Positions 43,292 through 52,773 of a DNA stretch of 64,000 nucleotides are shown here, one piece after another; positions within the stretch are counted from its first letter, which is position 1, and each line of letters opens with the position of its first letter. The notes under the pieces are model-generated. The model saw only the letters and a program-made list of their open reading frames with translations, did not search any database and was not told the origin of the DNA. Both the position numbers and the translations under genes were made by a program. Location of the stretch: assembly GCF_004745865.1 (NCBI RefSeq), contig NZ_SRKZ01000002.1:186001-250000 (forward strand), written 5' to 3'. This DNA is from Hymenobacter wooponensis (GTDB lineage: Bacteria > Bacteroidota > Bacteroidia > Cytophagales > Hymenobacteraceae).

Positions 43292-43780
43292 TTAGGCAAA
43301 AGCTTTCCGCAGCAGCGCAATTTGGCCCGTGTGGTATTGGTTGTGCTGCACCAGCCCGTGCAGCAGCACGTAATATGAGCCGGGCGTGCCGGCGGAATAC
43401 TCAGGCAGGGGTGCTAAGAAAAGGTCCAGGTCGGCGTCGTGCATACCCGATATGGCGTCCAGCAGCCGCTCGTGAGCCTGCCGGAGTTGCTGCTGGGCAT
43501 GCTGCCAGGCGGCCTCCGTAGGTTCGGCGGGCACCAGGGGCCAGTTCTCTTCGTCGGTGGGACCGAGCAGCGTGTTCGTTTCCAGGCGACGGCGCACTGT
43601 CTCCAGCCACGTATACAGGTGCAGCACAATTTCCCAGATGCTGTGTGCACCCGCCAGCGGATGCGCAACCGCCTGGGCTACCGTGAGGCCCGCCAGGGTG
43701 GCCTGCAGCGAAGGACCTGACCAAGCATCTCCGTCGTAGGCCCGCCTTAGTTGGTCGAGTAATCGGTTTATTTCTTTCAT
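43292..43780 (-). CDS. DinB-family protein
   Basis: 162 residues of the DinB four-helix-bundle fold: LLDQLRRAYDGDAWSGPSLQ, HPLAGAHSIWEIVLHLYTWL with the first metal-ligand His, and the C-terminal LHGLVQHNQYHTGQIALLRK, whose paired His residues complete a probable Ni/Zn site. DinB-like proteins include thiol transferases and many of unknown role. A purine-rich GGGAGAG lies just before the ATG, one of the few Shine-Dalgarno-like sites here. Divergent from the methyltransferase gene. Confidence 0.85.
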   Translation of the reverse strand: MKEINRLLDQLRRAYDGDAWSGPSLQATLAGLTVAQAVAHPLAGAHSIWEIVLHLYTWLETVRRRLETNTLLGPTDEENWPLVPAEPTEAAWQHAQQQLRQAHERLLDAISGMHDADLDLFLAPLPEYSAGTPGSYYVLLHGLVQHNQYHTGQIALLRKAFA

Positions 43781-43838
43781 CGGCTTCTCTCCCGCTTACT
43801 GGTTCTCATACAATACCGCCTAGAACAGCGCCATACCG

Positions 43839-43846
43839 TACCTTTG
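43839..43846 (+). promoter_or_regulatory. TAnnTTTG promoter element of the methyltransferase gene
   Basis: TACCTTTG, exact consensus, 36 bases before the ATG at 43883. It overlaps an in-frame TTG (43844) that would otherwise be a possible start and so rules it out. Confidence 0.6.
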
Positions 43847-43882
43847 CCGCCCTGCCCTGCTGGGCAGCGTAAAGATAGCCTT

Positions 43883-44767
43883 ATGTACACTTTCCTCACT
43901 ACCAGCCCCTGGGCCGATTACGAGCTGCTCGACGCGGGCAACTTTGAAAAGCTAGAGCGCTTTGGTAAACATATTCTGGCCCGGCCCGAGCCGCAGGCTA
44001 TCTGGGATCCGCACCTGACGCAAAGTGAGTGGCAGCGCGCCCACGCCACCTTCACCCGCGAGAAAGGCAGCCAGGAGCGTGGTCAGTGGAAGATAAAGCC
44101 CAACACCCCTGAGCAATGGGTTATCGGCTATGAGCGGCCCGACGGCCTGAAGCTGCGGTTTCGGCTGGGGCTGTCGTCGTTCAAGCACGTAGGCCTGTTC
44201 CCGGAGCAAGACCCCAACTGGCAGTTCATCTACAACCAAACCCGCCAGCGCAAAGCCGCCCAGCCGCGGGTGCTAAACCTGTTCGCCTACACTGGCGCCG
44301 CTACGCTAGCCGCCCGAGCCGCCGGCGCTGATGTTACCCACCTCGACTCCGTAAAGCAGGTGAACTTCTGGGCCCGCGACAATATGGAGGCCTCTAACCT
44401 GGATGGGGTGCGCTGGCTGGTGGAAGACGCCATGAAATACGTGCGGCGCGAGGTAAAGCGCGGCAGCAAGTACCAGGGCCTCATTCTCGACCCGCCCGCC
44501 TACGGCCGCGGCCCCAACGGCGAGAAGTGGCAGCTAGAGGATGAGCTCAACGAAATGCTCAAGCTCTGCAAAGAGCTCCTCGACCCGCAGGATCACTTCT
44601 TCCTCATCAACCTGTACTCGCTGGGCTTCTCGGCCCTGATTCTTGATAACCTGGTGTCAGAAATTTTCCCAGGCATGCGGCAGAAGCGTGAAATCGGAGA
44701 GATTTACCTGCACGACGCCGGGGAGCGGAAATTGCCCCTCGGTACGTTTTGCCGGTTTGCTACTTAA
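43883..44767 (+). CDS. Class I SAM-dependent methyltransferase (RlmI/RlmK-like)
   Basis: 294 residues from ATG at 43883 (MYTFLTTSPWADYELLDAGN). The SAM site is RVLNLFAYTGAATLAARAAG; an acidic strand end follows (THLDSVKQVNFWA), then VEDAMKYVRRE and the catalytic-type motif LILDPPAYGRGPNG. This pattern is that of rRNA large-subunit m5C/m7G methyltransferases of the RlmI/RlmK group, though an N-terminal PUA domain is not evident. The target is probably rRNA but not shown. The promoter element defines the start. Confidence 0.85.
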   Translation: MYTFLTTSPWADYELLDAGNFEKLERFGKHILARPEPQAIWDPHLTQSEWQRAHATFTREKGSQERGQWKIKPNTPEQWVIGYERPDGLKLRFRLGLSSFKHVGLFPEQDPNWQFIYNQTRQRKAAQPRVLNLFAYTGAATLAARAAGADVTHLDSVKQVNFWARDNMEASNLDGVRWLVEDAMKYVRREVKRGSKYQGLILDPPAYGRGPNGEKWQLEDELNEMLKLCKELLDPQDHFFLINLYSLGFSALILDNLVSEIFPGMRQKREIGEIYLHDAGERKLPLGTFCRFAT

Positions 44768-44937
44768 GAGATGAAGTGACGAGGTGAAAGGCAAAAAGGT
44801 GATTGAGTGAAAAGGAAGAGGCATTTAATCTGTCCTATTACCTCTTACCGTACCTCTTTCTACCCTGGTATCTATAGCACCTTCCATCCTCCTTTCATTT
44901 CATCCTCCTATATCCCCCTACCCTCATCACCTACTCT

Positions 44938-45897
44938 GTGTCACAGCAACCTCCCCGCCACCGTCGTCTGGCCCTGATTGACATGGGCACCAACACTTTT
45001 CATTTGCTGATTGTGGAGTTGCCTGAGCCCAAGCATCAGGAGCCCATTACGCTGCTGCGCACCAAAGTAGGGGTGCGGCTGGGTGAGGGTGGCATTAGTG
45101 CCGGCTACATTGCGCCAGCTTCTTATGCGCGGGCACTCCAAACTTTGCTGGGCTTCAAAGAAGAAATTGAGCTGCACCAGGTAACGGAAGTGCGCGCCAC
45201 GGCCACCAGTGCCGTGCGCGTATCTAAAAACGGCCCGGAGCTGGTGAAAGACATCTTCGAGCAGACCGGTATTCGGGTGGAGGTTATCCCCGGCGACCGG
45301 GAAGCGGAGCTAATTGCCAATGGTATCCGAAAGGCGGTTCCGCTAGGCCAGGTACCGCACCTGCTCATGGATATTGGGGGCGGCTCAGTGGAGTTTATCA
45401 TTGCCGATGAGCACACCACTTTCTGGAAGCAAAGCTTCGAAATTGGAGCTCAGCGCCTGCTTGATAAGTTCTTCACCGCCGACCCATTGCCAGCCTCCGC
45501 CGTGCAGGCCCAGCAAGCCTACCTCGCGGAGGTGCTGGCTCCCCTGACGGCGGCCGTAAACCAGTACCGCCCTGCGGCGCTGGTGGGCGCGTCCGGCACC
45601 TTCGATACACTTTGCGACCTGCAGGCTGCCCGCGCTGACCAGCCGGAGCTGGTAGGACACGCTGCGCCCGCCACCCGCATTTCCTTCGAAAGCTTTAGCA
45701 CCAGCTACGAGCAGCTCCTGCACCTCGACCATGCCGGCCGCCTGAACTTACCCGGAATGACGCCCCTGCGGGCCGATATGATAGTGGTTGCCTGCGTGCT
45801 AATTGATTTCGTGCTGACCACCTACGGGCTTAGCACTATTACAGCCTCCGCTTACGCGCTGAAAGAAGGCCTGCTGAGCGAGCTGCTAGGCCAGTAA
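44938..45897 (+). CDS. Ppx/GppA-family phosphatase
   Basis: 319 residues from GTG at 44938. ASKHA-fold phosphatase: LALIDMGTNTFHLLIVEL (phosphate-1 loop), GEGGISAGYIAP, ATSAVRVSKNGPELV, IPGDREAELIANGI and the second phosphate loop LLMDIGGGSVEFII, then GASGTFDTLCDL. Family members are exopolyphosphatases or guanosine pentaphosphatases acting in polyphosphate or (p)ppGpp turnover. The short length (only the Ppx_N region) suggests an exopolyphosphatase of the two-domain kind. It is followed after 97 bases by the LDH2-type gene. Confidence 0.88.
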   Translation: MSQQPPRHRRLALIDMGTNTFHLLIVELPEPKHQEPITLLRTKVGVRLGEGGISAGYIAPASYARALQTLLGFKEEIELHQVTEVRATATSAVRVSKNGPELVKDIFEQTGIRVEVIPGDREAELIANGIRKAVPLGQVPHLLMDIGGGSVEFIIADEHTTFWKQSFEIGAQRLLDKFFTADPLPASAVQAQQAYLAEVLAPLTAAVNQYRPAALVGASGTFDTLCDLQAARADQPELVGHAAPATRISFESFSTSYEQLLHLDHAGRLNLPGMTPLRADMIVVACVLIDFVLTTYGLSTITASAYALKEGLLSELLGQ

Positions 45898-45994
45898 CCT
45901 CCGCTCCTACTTTCGCCAGTAGGTCTCTGAAACACTTAGCCGAGCTGGCTTATTTATGCTGCAAAGGGCTTCAAGCTCTCCCCCACATTTCTCC

Positions 45995-47062
45995 ATGGCT
46001 ACTACGCTATCCTACACGCACCTCTTTAGCTTCACAGAAGCTGTTTTCAAAAGCATTGGCTGCTCTGATGAGGATGCCACGCTGGCTACCGAAACGCTGC
46101 TAGCCGCCGACTTGCGCGGCATCGACTCCCACGGCGTTGCGCGCCTCATTGGCTACGTGCGCCTTTGGGAAGCCGGCCGCATCAATGCCACTCCCCGCGT
46201 GGGCGTGACCTACGAAACGCCCAGCACCGCCGTGGTAGATGGCGATGGTGGCCTAGGCCTAGTGGTGGGACCTAAAGCCATGGAGGTAGCCATGGAGAAA
46301 GCCCGGCAAGTAGGTACCGGGTGGGTATCGGTGAAGAACTCCAACCACTTTGGCATTGCGGGCTACCACGCCATGAAGGCCCTGGCCCACGACATGATGG
46401 GTATTGCCATGACCAACGCCTCGCCTCTAGTAGCGCCTACGTATTCGCTGGAGCGCCTGCTGGGCACCAACCCCATTGCCGTAGCCGTACCCGCCGGCGA
46501 CCAGCCCGACTTCGTGCTCGATATGGCTACCACCACGGCCGCCAACGGCAAGCTGGAAATTGCCCAGCGCAAGAACCTGCCCATTCCGGAAGGCTGGGCC
46601 CAGAATGCCGATGGCACAGGCTCAACCGACCCAAATGCTGTGAAAAATGGCGGTGCCCTTCTACCGCTGGGTGGCGCCACCGGCTCTCATAAAGGCTACG
46701 GCCTGGGTGCAGTAGTAGATATTTTCTCGGCGGTGCTGAGCGGTGCAAACTACGGGCCTTGGGTGCCACCCTTCGTGGCCTTCCTGCAGCCGTCCGCCAA
46801 CCCAGTTGGTGAGGGCCTAGGCCACTTCTTTGGGGCCATGCGCGTAGATGCTTTCCGGCCAGCCGCCGAGTTTAAGGCACACATGGACAACTGGATTACT
46901 ACCTTCCGCAACGCTCGCGCAACGGAAGGTCAGCACGTGCTCATTCCCGGCGACCCAGAGCGTGAGATGAGTGGGAAGCGCCTGCTCGAAGGCATTCCAC
47001 TGCTCGACCCGGTCATACAGGATCTGGAATCAGTGGGAGCAAAGTTTGGCGTGAAGCTGTAA
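45995..47062 (+). CDS. Malate/lactate/ureidoglycolate dehydrogenase family (LDH2)
   Basis: 355 residues from ATG at 45995 (MATTLSYTHLFSFTEAVFKS). NAD(P)-dependent 2-hydroxyacid dehydrogenase of the YlbC/LDH2 fold, unrelated to classical MDH. Marks: LLAADLRGIDSHGVARL (catalytic His), VKNSNHFGIAGYHAMKALA, PLVAPTYSLERLLGTNPIAV, GSHKGYGLGAVVDIFSAVLS. Malate, sulfolactate or ureidoglycolate are possible substrates. An upstream in-frame start at 45956 is not conserved. It ends at a strong shared terminator. Confidence 0.88.
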   Translation: MATTLSYTHLFSFTEAVFKSIGCSDEDATLATETLLAADLRGIDSHGVARLIGYVRLWEAGRINATPRVGVTYETPSTAVVDGDGGLGLVVGPKAMEVAMEKARQVGTGWVSVKNSNHFGIAGYHAMKALAHDMMGIAMTNASPLVAPTYSLERLLGTNPIAVAVPAGDQPDFVLDMATTTAANGKLEIAQRKNLPIPEGWAQNADGTGSTDPNAVKNGGALLPLGGATGSHKGYGLGAVVDIFSAVLSGANYGPWVPPFVAFLQPSANPVGEGLGHFFGAMRVDAFRPAAEFKAHMDNWITTFRNARATEGQHVLIPGDPEREMSGKRLLEGIPLLDPVIQDLESVGAKFGVKL

Positions 47063-47090
47063 TGCTTCTTTCCAGCTTTCCTCAACGTAA

Positions 47091-47124
47091 AAAAGCCCGC
47101 TCTGCTAATGCAGAGCGGGCTTTT
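47091..47124. terminator. Bidirectional terminator between convergent genes
   Basis: Perfect 15-bp arms AAAAGCCCGCTCTGC (47091-47105) and GCAGAGCGGGCTTTT (47110-47124), TAAT loop. Serves the LDH2-type gene (+) and the L,D-transpeptidase-like gene (-). Confidence 0.92.
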
Positions 47125-47148
47125 CATTTCTCTAGGCCACTAGGCCAG

Positions 47149-47985
47149 TTAAATCATTTGCGTGTCATTCAGTAGCCGCTGAATAGCAATGTCCTCGTTT
47201 AGGTATTTAGACGAGTACTGCTGATCGGGGCCGTTCAGGAACAGACAGGTGCCACCGTTTACGGCTTCAATAATGGCATCTTTCTCAGCCATTGGCAAAG
47301 CGGGGCAGCCCAAGCTACGGCCTAGTCGGCCGTATTGCTTAATGAAGTCTTCGCTAACGTAGTCGGCGCCGTGCATTACCACCGCGCGCGACAGGGCGTT
47401 GGTGTTATAGCCTTCATCTACCCCTTGCAGCTTCAAGGAACGGCCGTGCTTACCCGTATACTCGCCTTTGGTCACGTAGAACCCCAGGCTGCTCATGTTC
47501 GACTCGTTCTCGTTGGAGAAGTTTGTCGCCATGTTTTCGCCGGAGTTGTGGCCGTGAGCTACCAGGGTATGAAACTTTACTTGCTTGGCTGCCAGGTCCA
47601 GCACCCACAGGCGCTTTTCGGTGGAGGGCAAGCTAAAGTCAACCACGGTCAGCAACTGCTTATCATTATTCAGCTTGCCTTCTTCCTCGAGGTTGAGGTA
47701 GCCAGTCATGGCTTTCTCAAATACATCGTAGCGCAAGCCCTGCTGAGCCACGCCTAGTTCCTGGTATAAATCATGCAGACGCTGGTTGTACATCGCCTCT
47801 TTGGTGAGTACGGGCGCAACTACACGACGCGCCATAGTTTTGGGCGTAGCAGCCTGCGTGCGGGCAATAGGAGCCGCCAGGGGCGTAGCCAAGAACAGCG
47901 AAGCCACAAACGGGAGTACCCGACGTGCCATCCGGCGGGCCCGGCGCTTAAGCCGCTGACGACTTACTACACTCTTCTTTTCCAT
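47149..47985 (-). CDS. Murein L,D-transpeptidase catalytic-domain protein (YkuD_2 type), copy 1
   Basis: 278 residues from ATG at 47985 (MEKKSVVSRQRLKRRARRMA). A very basic n-region precedes a hydrophobic signal (LPFVASLFLATPLAAPIA). The catalytic domain carries VVDFSLPSTEKRLWVLDLAA, HTLVAHGHNSGENMATNFSN, SSLGFYVTKGEYTGKHGRSL, MHGADYVSEDFI and the nucleophile block RLGRSLGCPALPMAEKD (Ser-Leu-Gly-Cys). It may form or remodel 3-3 cross-links or act as a carboxypeptidase in the periplasm. A tandem paralogue lies upstream behind its own terminator. Confidence 0.85.
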   Translation of the reverse strand: MEKKSVVSRQRLKRRARRMARRVLPFVASLFLATPLAAPIARTQAATPKTMARRVVAPVLTKEAMYNQRLHDLYQELGVAQQGLRYDVFEKAMTGYLNLEEEGKLNNDKQLLTVVDFSLPSTEKRLWVLDLAAKQVKFHTLVAHGHNSGENMATNFSNENESNMSSLGFYVTKGEYTGKHGRSLKLQGVDEGYNTNALSRAVVMHGADYVSEDFIKQYGRLGRSLGCPALPMAEKDAIIEAVNGGTCLFLNGPDQQYSSKYLNEDIAIQRLLNDTQMI

Positions 47986-48307
47986 CTGCACGAAATATTG
48001 CGGTTATGAGATAGGCTCAACTAGTAATTCTGAGCCAGAGAGATATACGTACTACTCCAACAAACGATACACCCTATCGTGTATTGAGATATAGTCGCTT
48101 CCGTATTTAAAACTTGTTGGCCTAGCTCAGAGTTCCCTCCGCCTTTCAAAACGGGGCTGTTCAATGCCATTAGCGCAGTCATTGCTCAACTGTTGCCACC
48201 AGTAAAAAAGCCTCACCAGTATCTACTGACGAGGCTTTTTTACTAGATAACCAGCTACTTATAGTTTCCAGTGCTCTTTTTCCAGTTCGGCAATTAGACT
48301 TCTACGG
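47986..48307. other. Intergenic region between the two YkuD-like genes
   Basis: 322 bases. A GGCCTAG word at about 48119 and the terminator at 48204-48241 are the only features seen; 48030-48115 is AT-rich and should hold the promoter of copy 1, but no exact TAnnTTTG was found. No gene. Confidence 0.6.
48204..48241 (-). terminator. Terminator of YkuD-like copy 2
   Basis: Arms AAAAAAGCCTC (48204-48214) and GAGGCTTTTTT (48231-48241) with inner CAGT/ACTG stem, 67 bases past the stop of 48308-49189. Confidence 0.85.
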
Positions 48308-49189
48308 TTACCGCCACCCACGGGAGGCTAGCTGTTGCGCTGCTACGGTGGCATCCAGCCATTTCGACTCTAGGCCTGGGCCACTCACGTACAAGCACCC
48401 CCCTTCTCCTACTGCCTTAATAATAGCGCGGTATTGGTCGGGTGGTAAGGCGGGGCAGCCTCGGCTGTAGCCGGCTTGTCCGTAGCGCGCCAAGTGCTGC
48501 TTGCTCACATAGTCGGCGGCGTGCAGCACCACGTAGCGGCGCAGGGCGTTATCGTTCTGGCCTACGTCGAGGCCGCGCAGGCGACGCGAGAGGCCGTGCT
48601 TACCCTGGTAGGTATCCTGCGTGCGGTAAAAGCCCAGCGCAGTGCACTCCGACCGCATAACGTTGGAAAACCGCCAGGCCCGCAAGTGGCCCGAGCCCTC
48701 TCCGTGCGCTACGTGGCTGCGGTGCAGCAATTGCCCAGCCGCCAGATCTACTACCCACAGGCGCTTTTCAGAGGAAGGCAGGTCCATGTCGGCAACGGCC
48801 AACACCCCGGGCTTGCTCACGCGGCCGTCTTTCCGCAGGTTAAGGTAGCCTACGCAGGCCCGTTCCAGCACTTCCAGGCGCAGCTCGGCCGCTTCCGGGC
48901 CAAGACTCGCATGCAGAGCCTGAATTTGCTGGTGCAGAGAATCGGGCACGCCTGCCAGCACCGGAATCGGCGTGAGGCGCAGGGAATCCGGCAGCTCTGT
49001 TGCGGTACCAATTGAATCGGGTAGCGTGGCCGGAGCAGTGGGCCGCTTGGCTGCGGAGTAGGCGCTGGTAGTTTCGCCCACCGAAGTTTGGCAAGACGGC
49101 AAGAGCGCCAACAGGCCTAGCATAGCCGCTAAGTACAGGGGCTTACCCACCGACTGAGGCACAGATTGCAAGCGTAGCAGTAGATTCAT
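48308..49189 (-). CDS. Murein L,D-transpeptidase catalytic-domain lipoprotein (YkuD_2 type), copy 2
   Basis: 293 residues from ATG at 49189 (MNLLLRLQSVPQSVGKPLYL). A lipoprotein signal ends in LLALLPSCQ, so this copy is lipid-anchored, unlike copy 1. The catalytic domain aligns with copy 1 throughout: VADMDLPSSEKRLWVVDLAA, HRSHVAHGEGSGHLRAWRFS, TALGFYRTQDTYQGKHGLSR, LHAADYVSKQHLARYGQAGY and SRGCPALPPDQYRAIIKAVG with the nucleophile Cys. Tandem duplication with a change in anchoring suggests split roles at the inner or outer membrane. The GTG at 49201 is a less likely start. Confidence 0.85.
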   Translation of the reverse strand: MNLLLRLQSVPQSVGKPLYLAAMLGLLALLPSCQTSVGETTSAYSAAKRPTAPATLPDSIGTATELPDSLRLTPIPVLAGVPDSLHQQIQALHASLGPEAAELRLEVLERACVGYLNLRKDGRVSKPGVLAVADMDLPSSEKRLWVVDLAAGQLLHRSHVAHGEGSGHLRAWRFSNVMRSECTALGFYRTQDTYQGKHGLSRRLRGLDVGQNDNALRRYVVLHAADYVSKQHLARYGQAGYSRGCPALPPDQYRAIIKAVGEGGCLYVSGPGLESKWLDATVAAQQLASRGWR

Positions 49190-49362
49190 AGCAAACAGCA
49201 CGATTCGACCCGAAAGTCTGCATTTACCGGCCCGATTGCAAGCTTTCCGTTTGCACGGCTACTTCAACACGAGGTCATTCTGAACAGCCCTTTCACTGCA
49301 GGGGTGCTATTCTCAGATTAGGAGGCCATTCGTTATTCCGTCCGGCGGGCAGTTTTCTTCGC

Positions 49363-49370
49363 TACTTTTG
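49363..49370 (+). promoter_or_regulatory. TAnnTTTG promoter element of hscA
   Basis: TACTTTTG, exact consensus, 82 bases before the preferred ATG at 49453. No other start signal for hscA is evident. Confidence 0.5.
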
Positions 49371-49452
49371 TGCCTTCCGGGCCGATTACCTGTTATGGTT
49401 TTTTCCGCCCCTCTTTCCGCTTATTCCGCGTGTCTTGGCACGCTGCTCACAT

Positions 49453-51312
49453 ATGGCCAAAGTCGCAATCAATCTTTCTACCGGGAGCCTGCAACAGGAA
49501 GAAATCATCGTCGGTATCGACCTGGGCACTACCAACTCCCTGGTGGCCTACATTCACCCTGATACACGCCAGCCTTTGGCCATCAACGACCAGGGCCGCG
49601 GAACCATCGTGCCCTCGGTGGTGCACTTTCCGCAGGGTGGCGAAGACCCCATTGTGGGTACGGATGCCAAAAGCTACCTGCTCACTGCCCCGCAGAACAC
49701 CATTTACTCGGTGAAGCGCCTACTGGGCAAGTCGTACCAAGACTTAGGCCAGCACGCTCAGGACCTGGGGTATAAGGTCATTGATGATAACTCAGAAGGC
49801 CTGGTTAAAATCCGGGTCGGTGATAAGTTCTACTCTCCCATTGAGCTATCGGCGGAGATTCTGAAGGAACTGCGGGCTCGTGCCGAGCACGCCCTCAAAA
49901 CGCCCGTGAACAAGGCCGTAATTACCGTTCCCGCGTACTTCAACGACTCTCAGCGCCAAGCTACCCGCGACGCCGGCCGCCTGGCAGGCCTAGAGGTTCT
50001 ACGCATTGTGAATGAGCCCACGGCCGCGGCCCTGGCCTACGGCATCGGCCTCTCTCCTGATGAAGAGAAAACGGTAGCCGTATACGATTTGGGTGGCGGC
50101 ACCTTCGACGTGAGCATTCTGCGCATTCAGCAGGGTATCTTTGAAGTACTGAGCACCAACGGCGACACCTACCTAGGAGGCGATGATATCGACCGCGCTA
50201 TTATTGACTACTGGAGTGGCGAGTACCAGCTATCTACGCTGCTGTTTAATAATGGTGGTGCCCAACAAGAGCTGCGCTTGCTGGCCGAGTCAGCGAAGAA
50301 ACACTTAAGCCAGCACGAGGAGTTTTCGGCTGCTTTTGGTGGCACCACGCTCCCGCTCACCAAGGCCAAGTTTAATGAGCTAATTGCCCCGCTGGTTGAG
50401 CGCACGCTGGTATCGTGCCGGCAGGCGCTGGCCGATGCCAAGCTCACGCCCGAAGACCTGAACGCCGTATTGCTGGTGGGTGGCTCCACACGCGTGCCGC
50501 TAGTGTATGATTCGGTGTCGGAGTTTTTCCAGCAACCCGCCAACAACTCCCTCAACCCCGACGAGGTAGTAGCGCTGGGCGCCGCCATCCAGGCAGATAT
50601 TCTGGCTGGCAACCGCCGCGACGTACTGCTGCTCGACGTAACGCCTCTCACGCTGGGCATTGAGACGCTGGGTGGCCTAATGGACCCCATCATCCCGCGC
50701 AACTCTAAAATCCCGACCAAAGCGGGCCGCCAGTATACCACTTCCGTGGATGGGCAGGTAAACCTGAAAATCTCGGTTTACCAAGGCGAGCGTGACTTGG
50801 TCAAGGAAAACCGCAAGCTGGCTGAGTTTGCCCTCCGCGGCATCCCGGCCATGCCGGCAGGCCTACCAAAGGTTGATGTGAACTTCATCCTGAACGCCGA
50901 CGGCATTCTGAAAGTGGAGGCCATTGAGTTGCGCTCTAACACTCGCCAAGCCGTGGAGATTAAGCCTCAGTATGGCCTCACCGACGAGCAAGTGGAGCAG
51001 ATGCTGATGGACTCCATGACCCACGCCCGCGAGGATATTGCGGCCCGCATGGTTATTGAAGCCCGCACCGTAGCTGAGCAAATGCTGTATCAGGTAGAGC
51101 GTTTTGTGAGCAAAAACGGCCAGCACCTCACCGAAGATGAAACCAGCCAGACCAATGCTGGCGTGGAAAAACTCAAAGCGGCCCTCGCCACTCAGGACAA
51201 GGACACGATCTTGAAAGCCGTTGATGAGTTGGAAGAACTCACCCGCCCCTTCGCCGAACGCGTGATGAACATCAGCATCAGCCAAGCTATGGCCGGCAAG
51301 AAAATTGAGTAA
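49453..51312 (+). CDS. hscA: Hsp70-family Fe-S assembly chaperone HscA
   Basis: 619 residues from ATG at 49453 ([20 protein letters not shown]). Hsp70 layout: phosphate-1 loop [15 protein letters not shown], connect [31 protein letters not shown], phosphate-2 loop [25 protein letters not shown], and substrate-binding domain from about residue 385 ([20 protein letters not shown]). The short C-terminal lid and the distinctive N-terminus place it with HscA, which delivers Fe-S clusters from IscU, rather than DnaK. HscB, IscU and ferredoxin genes are not next to it, so it is not in an isc operon here. An upstream ATG (49435) adds six residues without support. Confidence 0.88.
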   Translation: MAKVAINLSTGSLQQEEIIVGIDLGTTNSLVAYIHPDTRQPLAINDQGRGTIVPSVVHFPQGGEDPIVGTDAKSYLLTAPQNTIYSVKRLLGKSYQDLGQHAQDLGYKVIDDNSEGLVKIRVGDKFYSPIELSAEILKELRARAEHALKTPVNKAVITVPAYFNDSQRQATRDAGRLAGLEVLRIVNEPTAAALAYGIGLSPDEEKTVAVYDLGGGTFDVSILRIQQGIFEVLSTNGDTYLGGDDIDRAIIDYWSGEYQLSTLLFNNGGAQQELRLLAESAKKHLSQHEEFSAAFGGTTLPLTKAKFNELIAPLVERTLVSCRQALADAKLTPEDLNAVLLVGGSTRVPLVYDSVSEFFQQPANNSLNPDEVVALGAAIQADILAGNRRDVLLLDVTPLTLGIETLGGLMDPIIPRNSKIPTKAGRQYTTSVDGQVNLKISVYQGERDLVKENRKLAEFALRGIPAMPAGLPKVDVNFILNADGILKVEAIELRSNTRQAVEIKPQYGLTDEQVEQMLMDSMTHAREDIAARMVIEARTVAEQMLYQVERFVSKNGQHLTEDETSQTNAGVEKLKAALATQDKDTILKAVDELEELTRPFAERVMNISISQAMAGKKIE

Positions 51313-51366
51313 CAGGAACTGAGTAGGTAGAAGCCATTACGTTTGCTGCCTTAACCCTATTTCCAT

Positions 51367-51399
51367 AAAGGGCTCTGCTGCGTGTCGGTAGAGCCCTTT
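51367..51399 (+). terminator. Terminator of hscA
   Basis: Arms AAAGGGCTCT (51367-51376) and AGAGCCCTTT (51390-51399), 13-base loop, T run following, about 55 bases past the stop. Confidence 0.85.
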
Positions 51400-51517
51400 T
51401 GCTTTGCCTACACGTTGTTAACTTACCTTTCTGAGCAACGATTTAGTATTAGGAAGTATAAAAAATATTTTAGGCTAGGGAGCCCAGTTGTAAACAGTAC
51501 AAAGAACTTGCTGATCT

Positions 51518-52726
51518 ATGAATCCAGACTTGCTCCGCCTCTATCACGTTGCTCAGCAACCTAGCCGCCGCATTATTGGGCTAATGTCGGGCACTTCCCT
51601 GGATGGGCTAGATGTGGCGCTTTGCCGCCTGCATGGGCATGGCACCAGCACCCGGCTGGAGTTGGAGCACTTCGCCACCGTGCCCTACCACGAGGATGTG
51701 CATCATCGCATTCGGCAGGTGTTTGCGCGCGAGCAAGTGAGCTTAGAATATTTAACGCTGCTAAACCCTTGGCTTGGCCACCTACACGCCGACATGATTC
51801 TGCAATGCCTGCAGCAGTGGCAGGTGGCTCCGCAGGAAGTAGACCTCATCGCCAGCCACGGCCAAACGGTATACCACGCACCCCAACACCAGCATCAACT
51901 CCCCGATTTCAGCCTGAATGCCACCCTACAACTCGGCGATGGCGACCATGTGGCTGTGCGCACTGGTATCATTACTCTGAGCGACTTTCGGCAGAAGCAC
52001 ATTGCGGCGGGGGGCGAAGGTGCCCCACTGGCCGCTTACGGCGACTACCTCCTGCTCAGTAGCCCCGATGAGGAGCGCCTACTCCTTAACCTGGGCGGCA
52101 TTGCCAACTTCACCTACCTTCCCCGCACTGGCCAAGATGCCAGCACGGCCTTCAGCACCGACACTGGCCCTGGTAATACCCTACTTGATGCCACCGTGCG
52201 CAAGCATCGCCCCACACTGGCCTACGACGAGGATGGCCGCCTAGCCAGTGCTGGCCGCATACACGAAGGCTTACTCAGTGAGCTGCTAGGCCACCCCTTC
52301 TTTGCCGCTACCTTGCCCAAAACCACCGGCCCCGAGCTTTTTGGGCCGGCTTATCTGCAGCAAGCCCAGGAGCGCAGTAACACCACCAGCCTAGGCCTAG
52401 AAGACACGTTGGCAACCCTCACGGAGCTAAGTGCCCTTGGCGTAGCCCGAGCCGTCATGCAGGTTTTTGGTCCTAGGCCTGCTTTGGCCGTGTACGCCAG
52501 TGGTGGTGGTGCTCACAACCCCGCACTGCAAGCCGCCTTACAGCGCCACCTGCCCGCTTGTCGCTTCGACACCACTGAGACTTTAGGAGTACTACCTGAC
52601 GCCAAGGAGGCTATCCTCTTTGCGCTGTTGGCCAACGAAGCCGTAGCTGGGCAGCCTGTGAGCATTGGTGCAGGGCGCCAACGGGTACCTGCAGTGAGTA
52701 TGGGCAAGATTTCGTTTCCTGGGTAG
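51518..52726 (+). CDS. anmK: Anhydro-N-acetylmuramic acid kinase
   Basis: 402 residues. Cytoplasmic kinase/hydrolase that turns anhydro-MurNAc into MurNAc-6-phosphate in peptidoglycan recycling. Visible: IIGLMSGTSLDGLDVALCRL (ATP-binding loop), VDLIASHGQTVYHAP, TLQLGDGDHVAVRTGI, LLLNLGGIANFTYLP, AFSTDTGPGNTLLDA and VYASGGGAHNPAL. Catalytic Asp is in FSTDTGPGN. It may work with the AmpG-like carrier at 1384-2673, which is far away in the window. It has its own terminator before the SusC pseudogene. Confidence 0.95.
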   Translation: MNPDLLRLYHVAQQPSRRIIGLMSGTSLDGLDVALCRLHGHGTSTRLELEHFATVPYHEDVHHRIRQVFAREQVSLEYLTLLNPWLGHLHADMILQCLQQWQVAPQEVDLIASHGQTVYHAPQHQHQLPDFSLNATLQLGDGDHVAVRTGIITLSDFRQKHIAAGGEGAPLAAYGDYLLLSSPDEERLLLNLGGIANFTYLPRTGQDASTAFSTDTGPGNTLLDATVRKHRPTLAYDEDGRLASAGRIHEGLLSELLGHPFFAATLPKTTGPELFGPAYLQQAQERSNTTSLGLEDTLATLTELSALGVARAVMQVFGPRPALAVYASGGGAHNPALQAALQRHLPACRFDTTETLGVLPDAKEAILFALLANEAVAGQPVSIGAGRQRVPAVSMGKISFPG

Positions 52727-52773
52727 GCTTAATAAGAGAAACACAACTAAGTCTTCTTTTCGCTATGTTTAGT

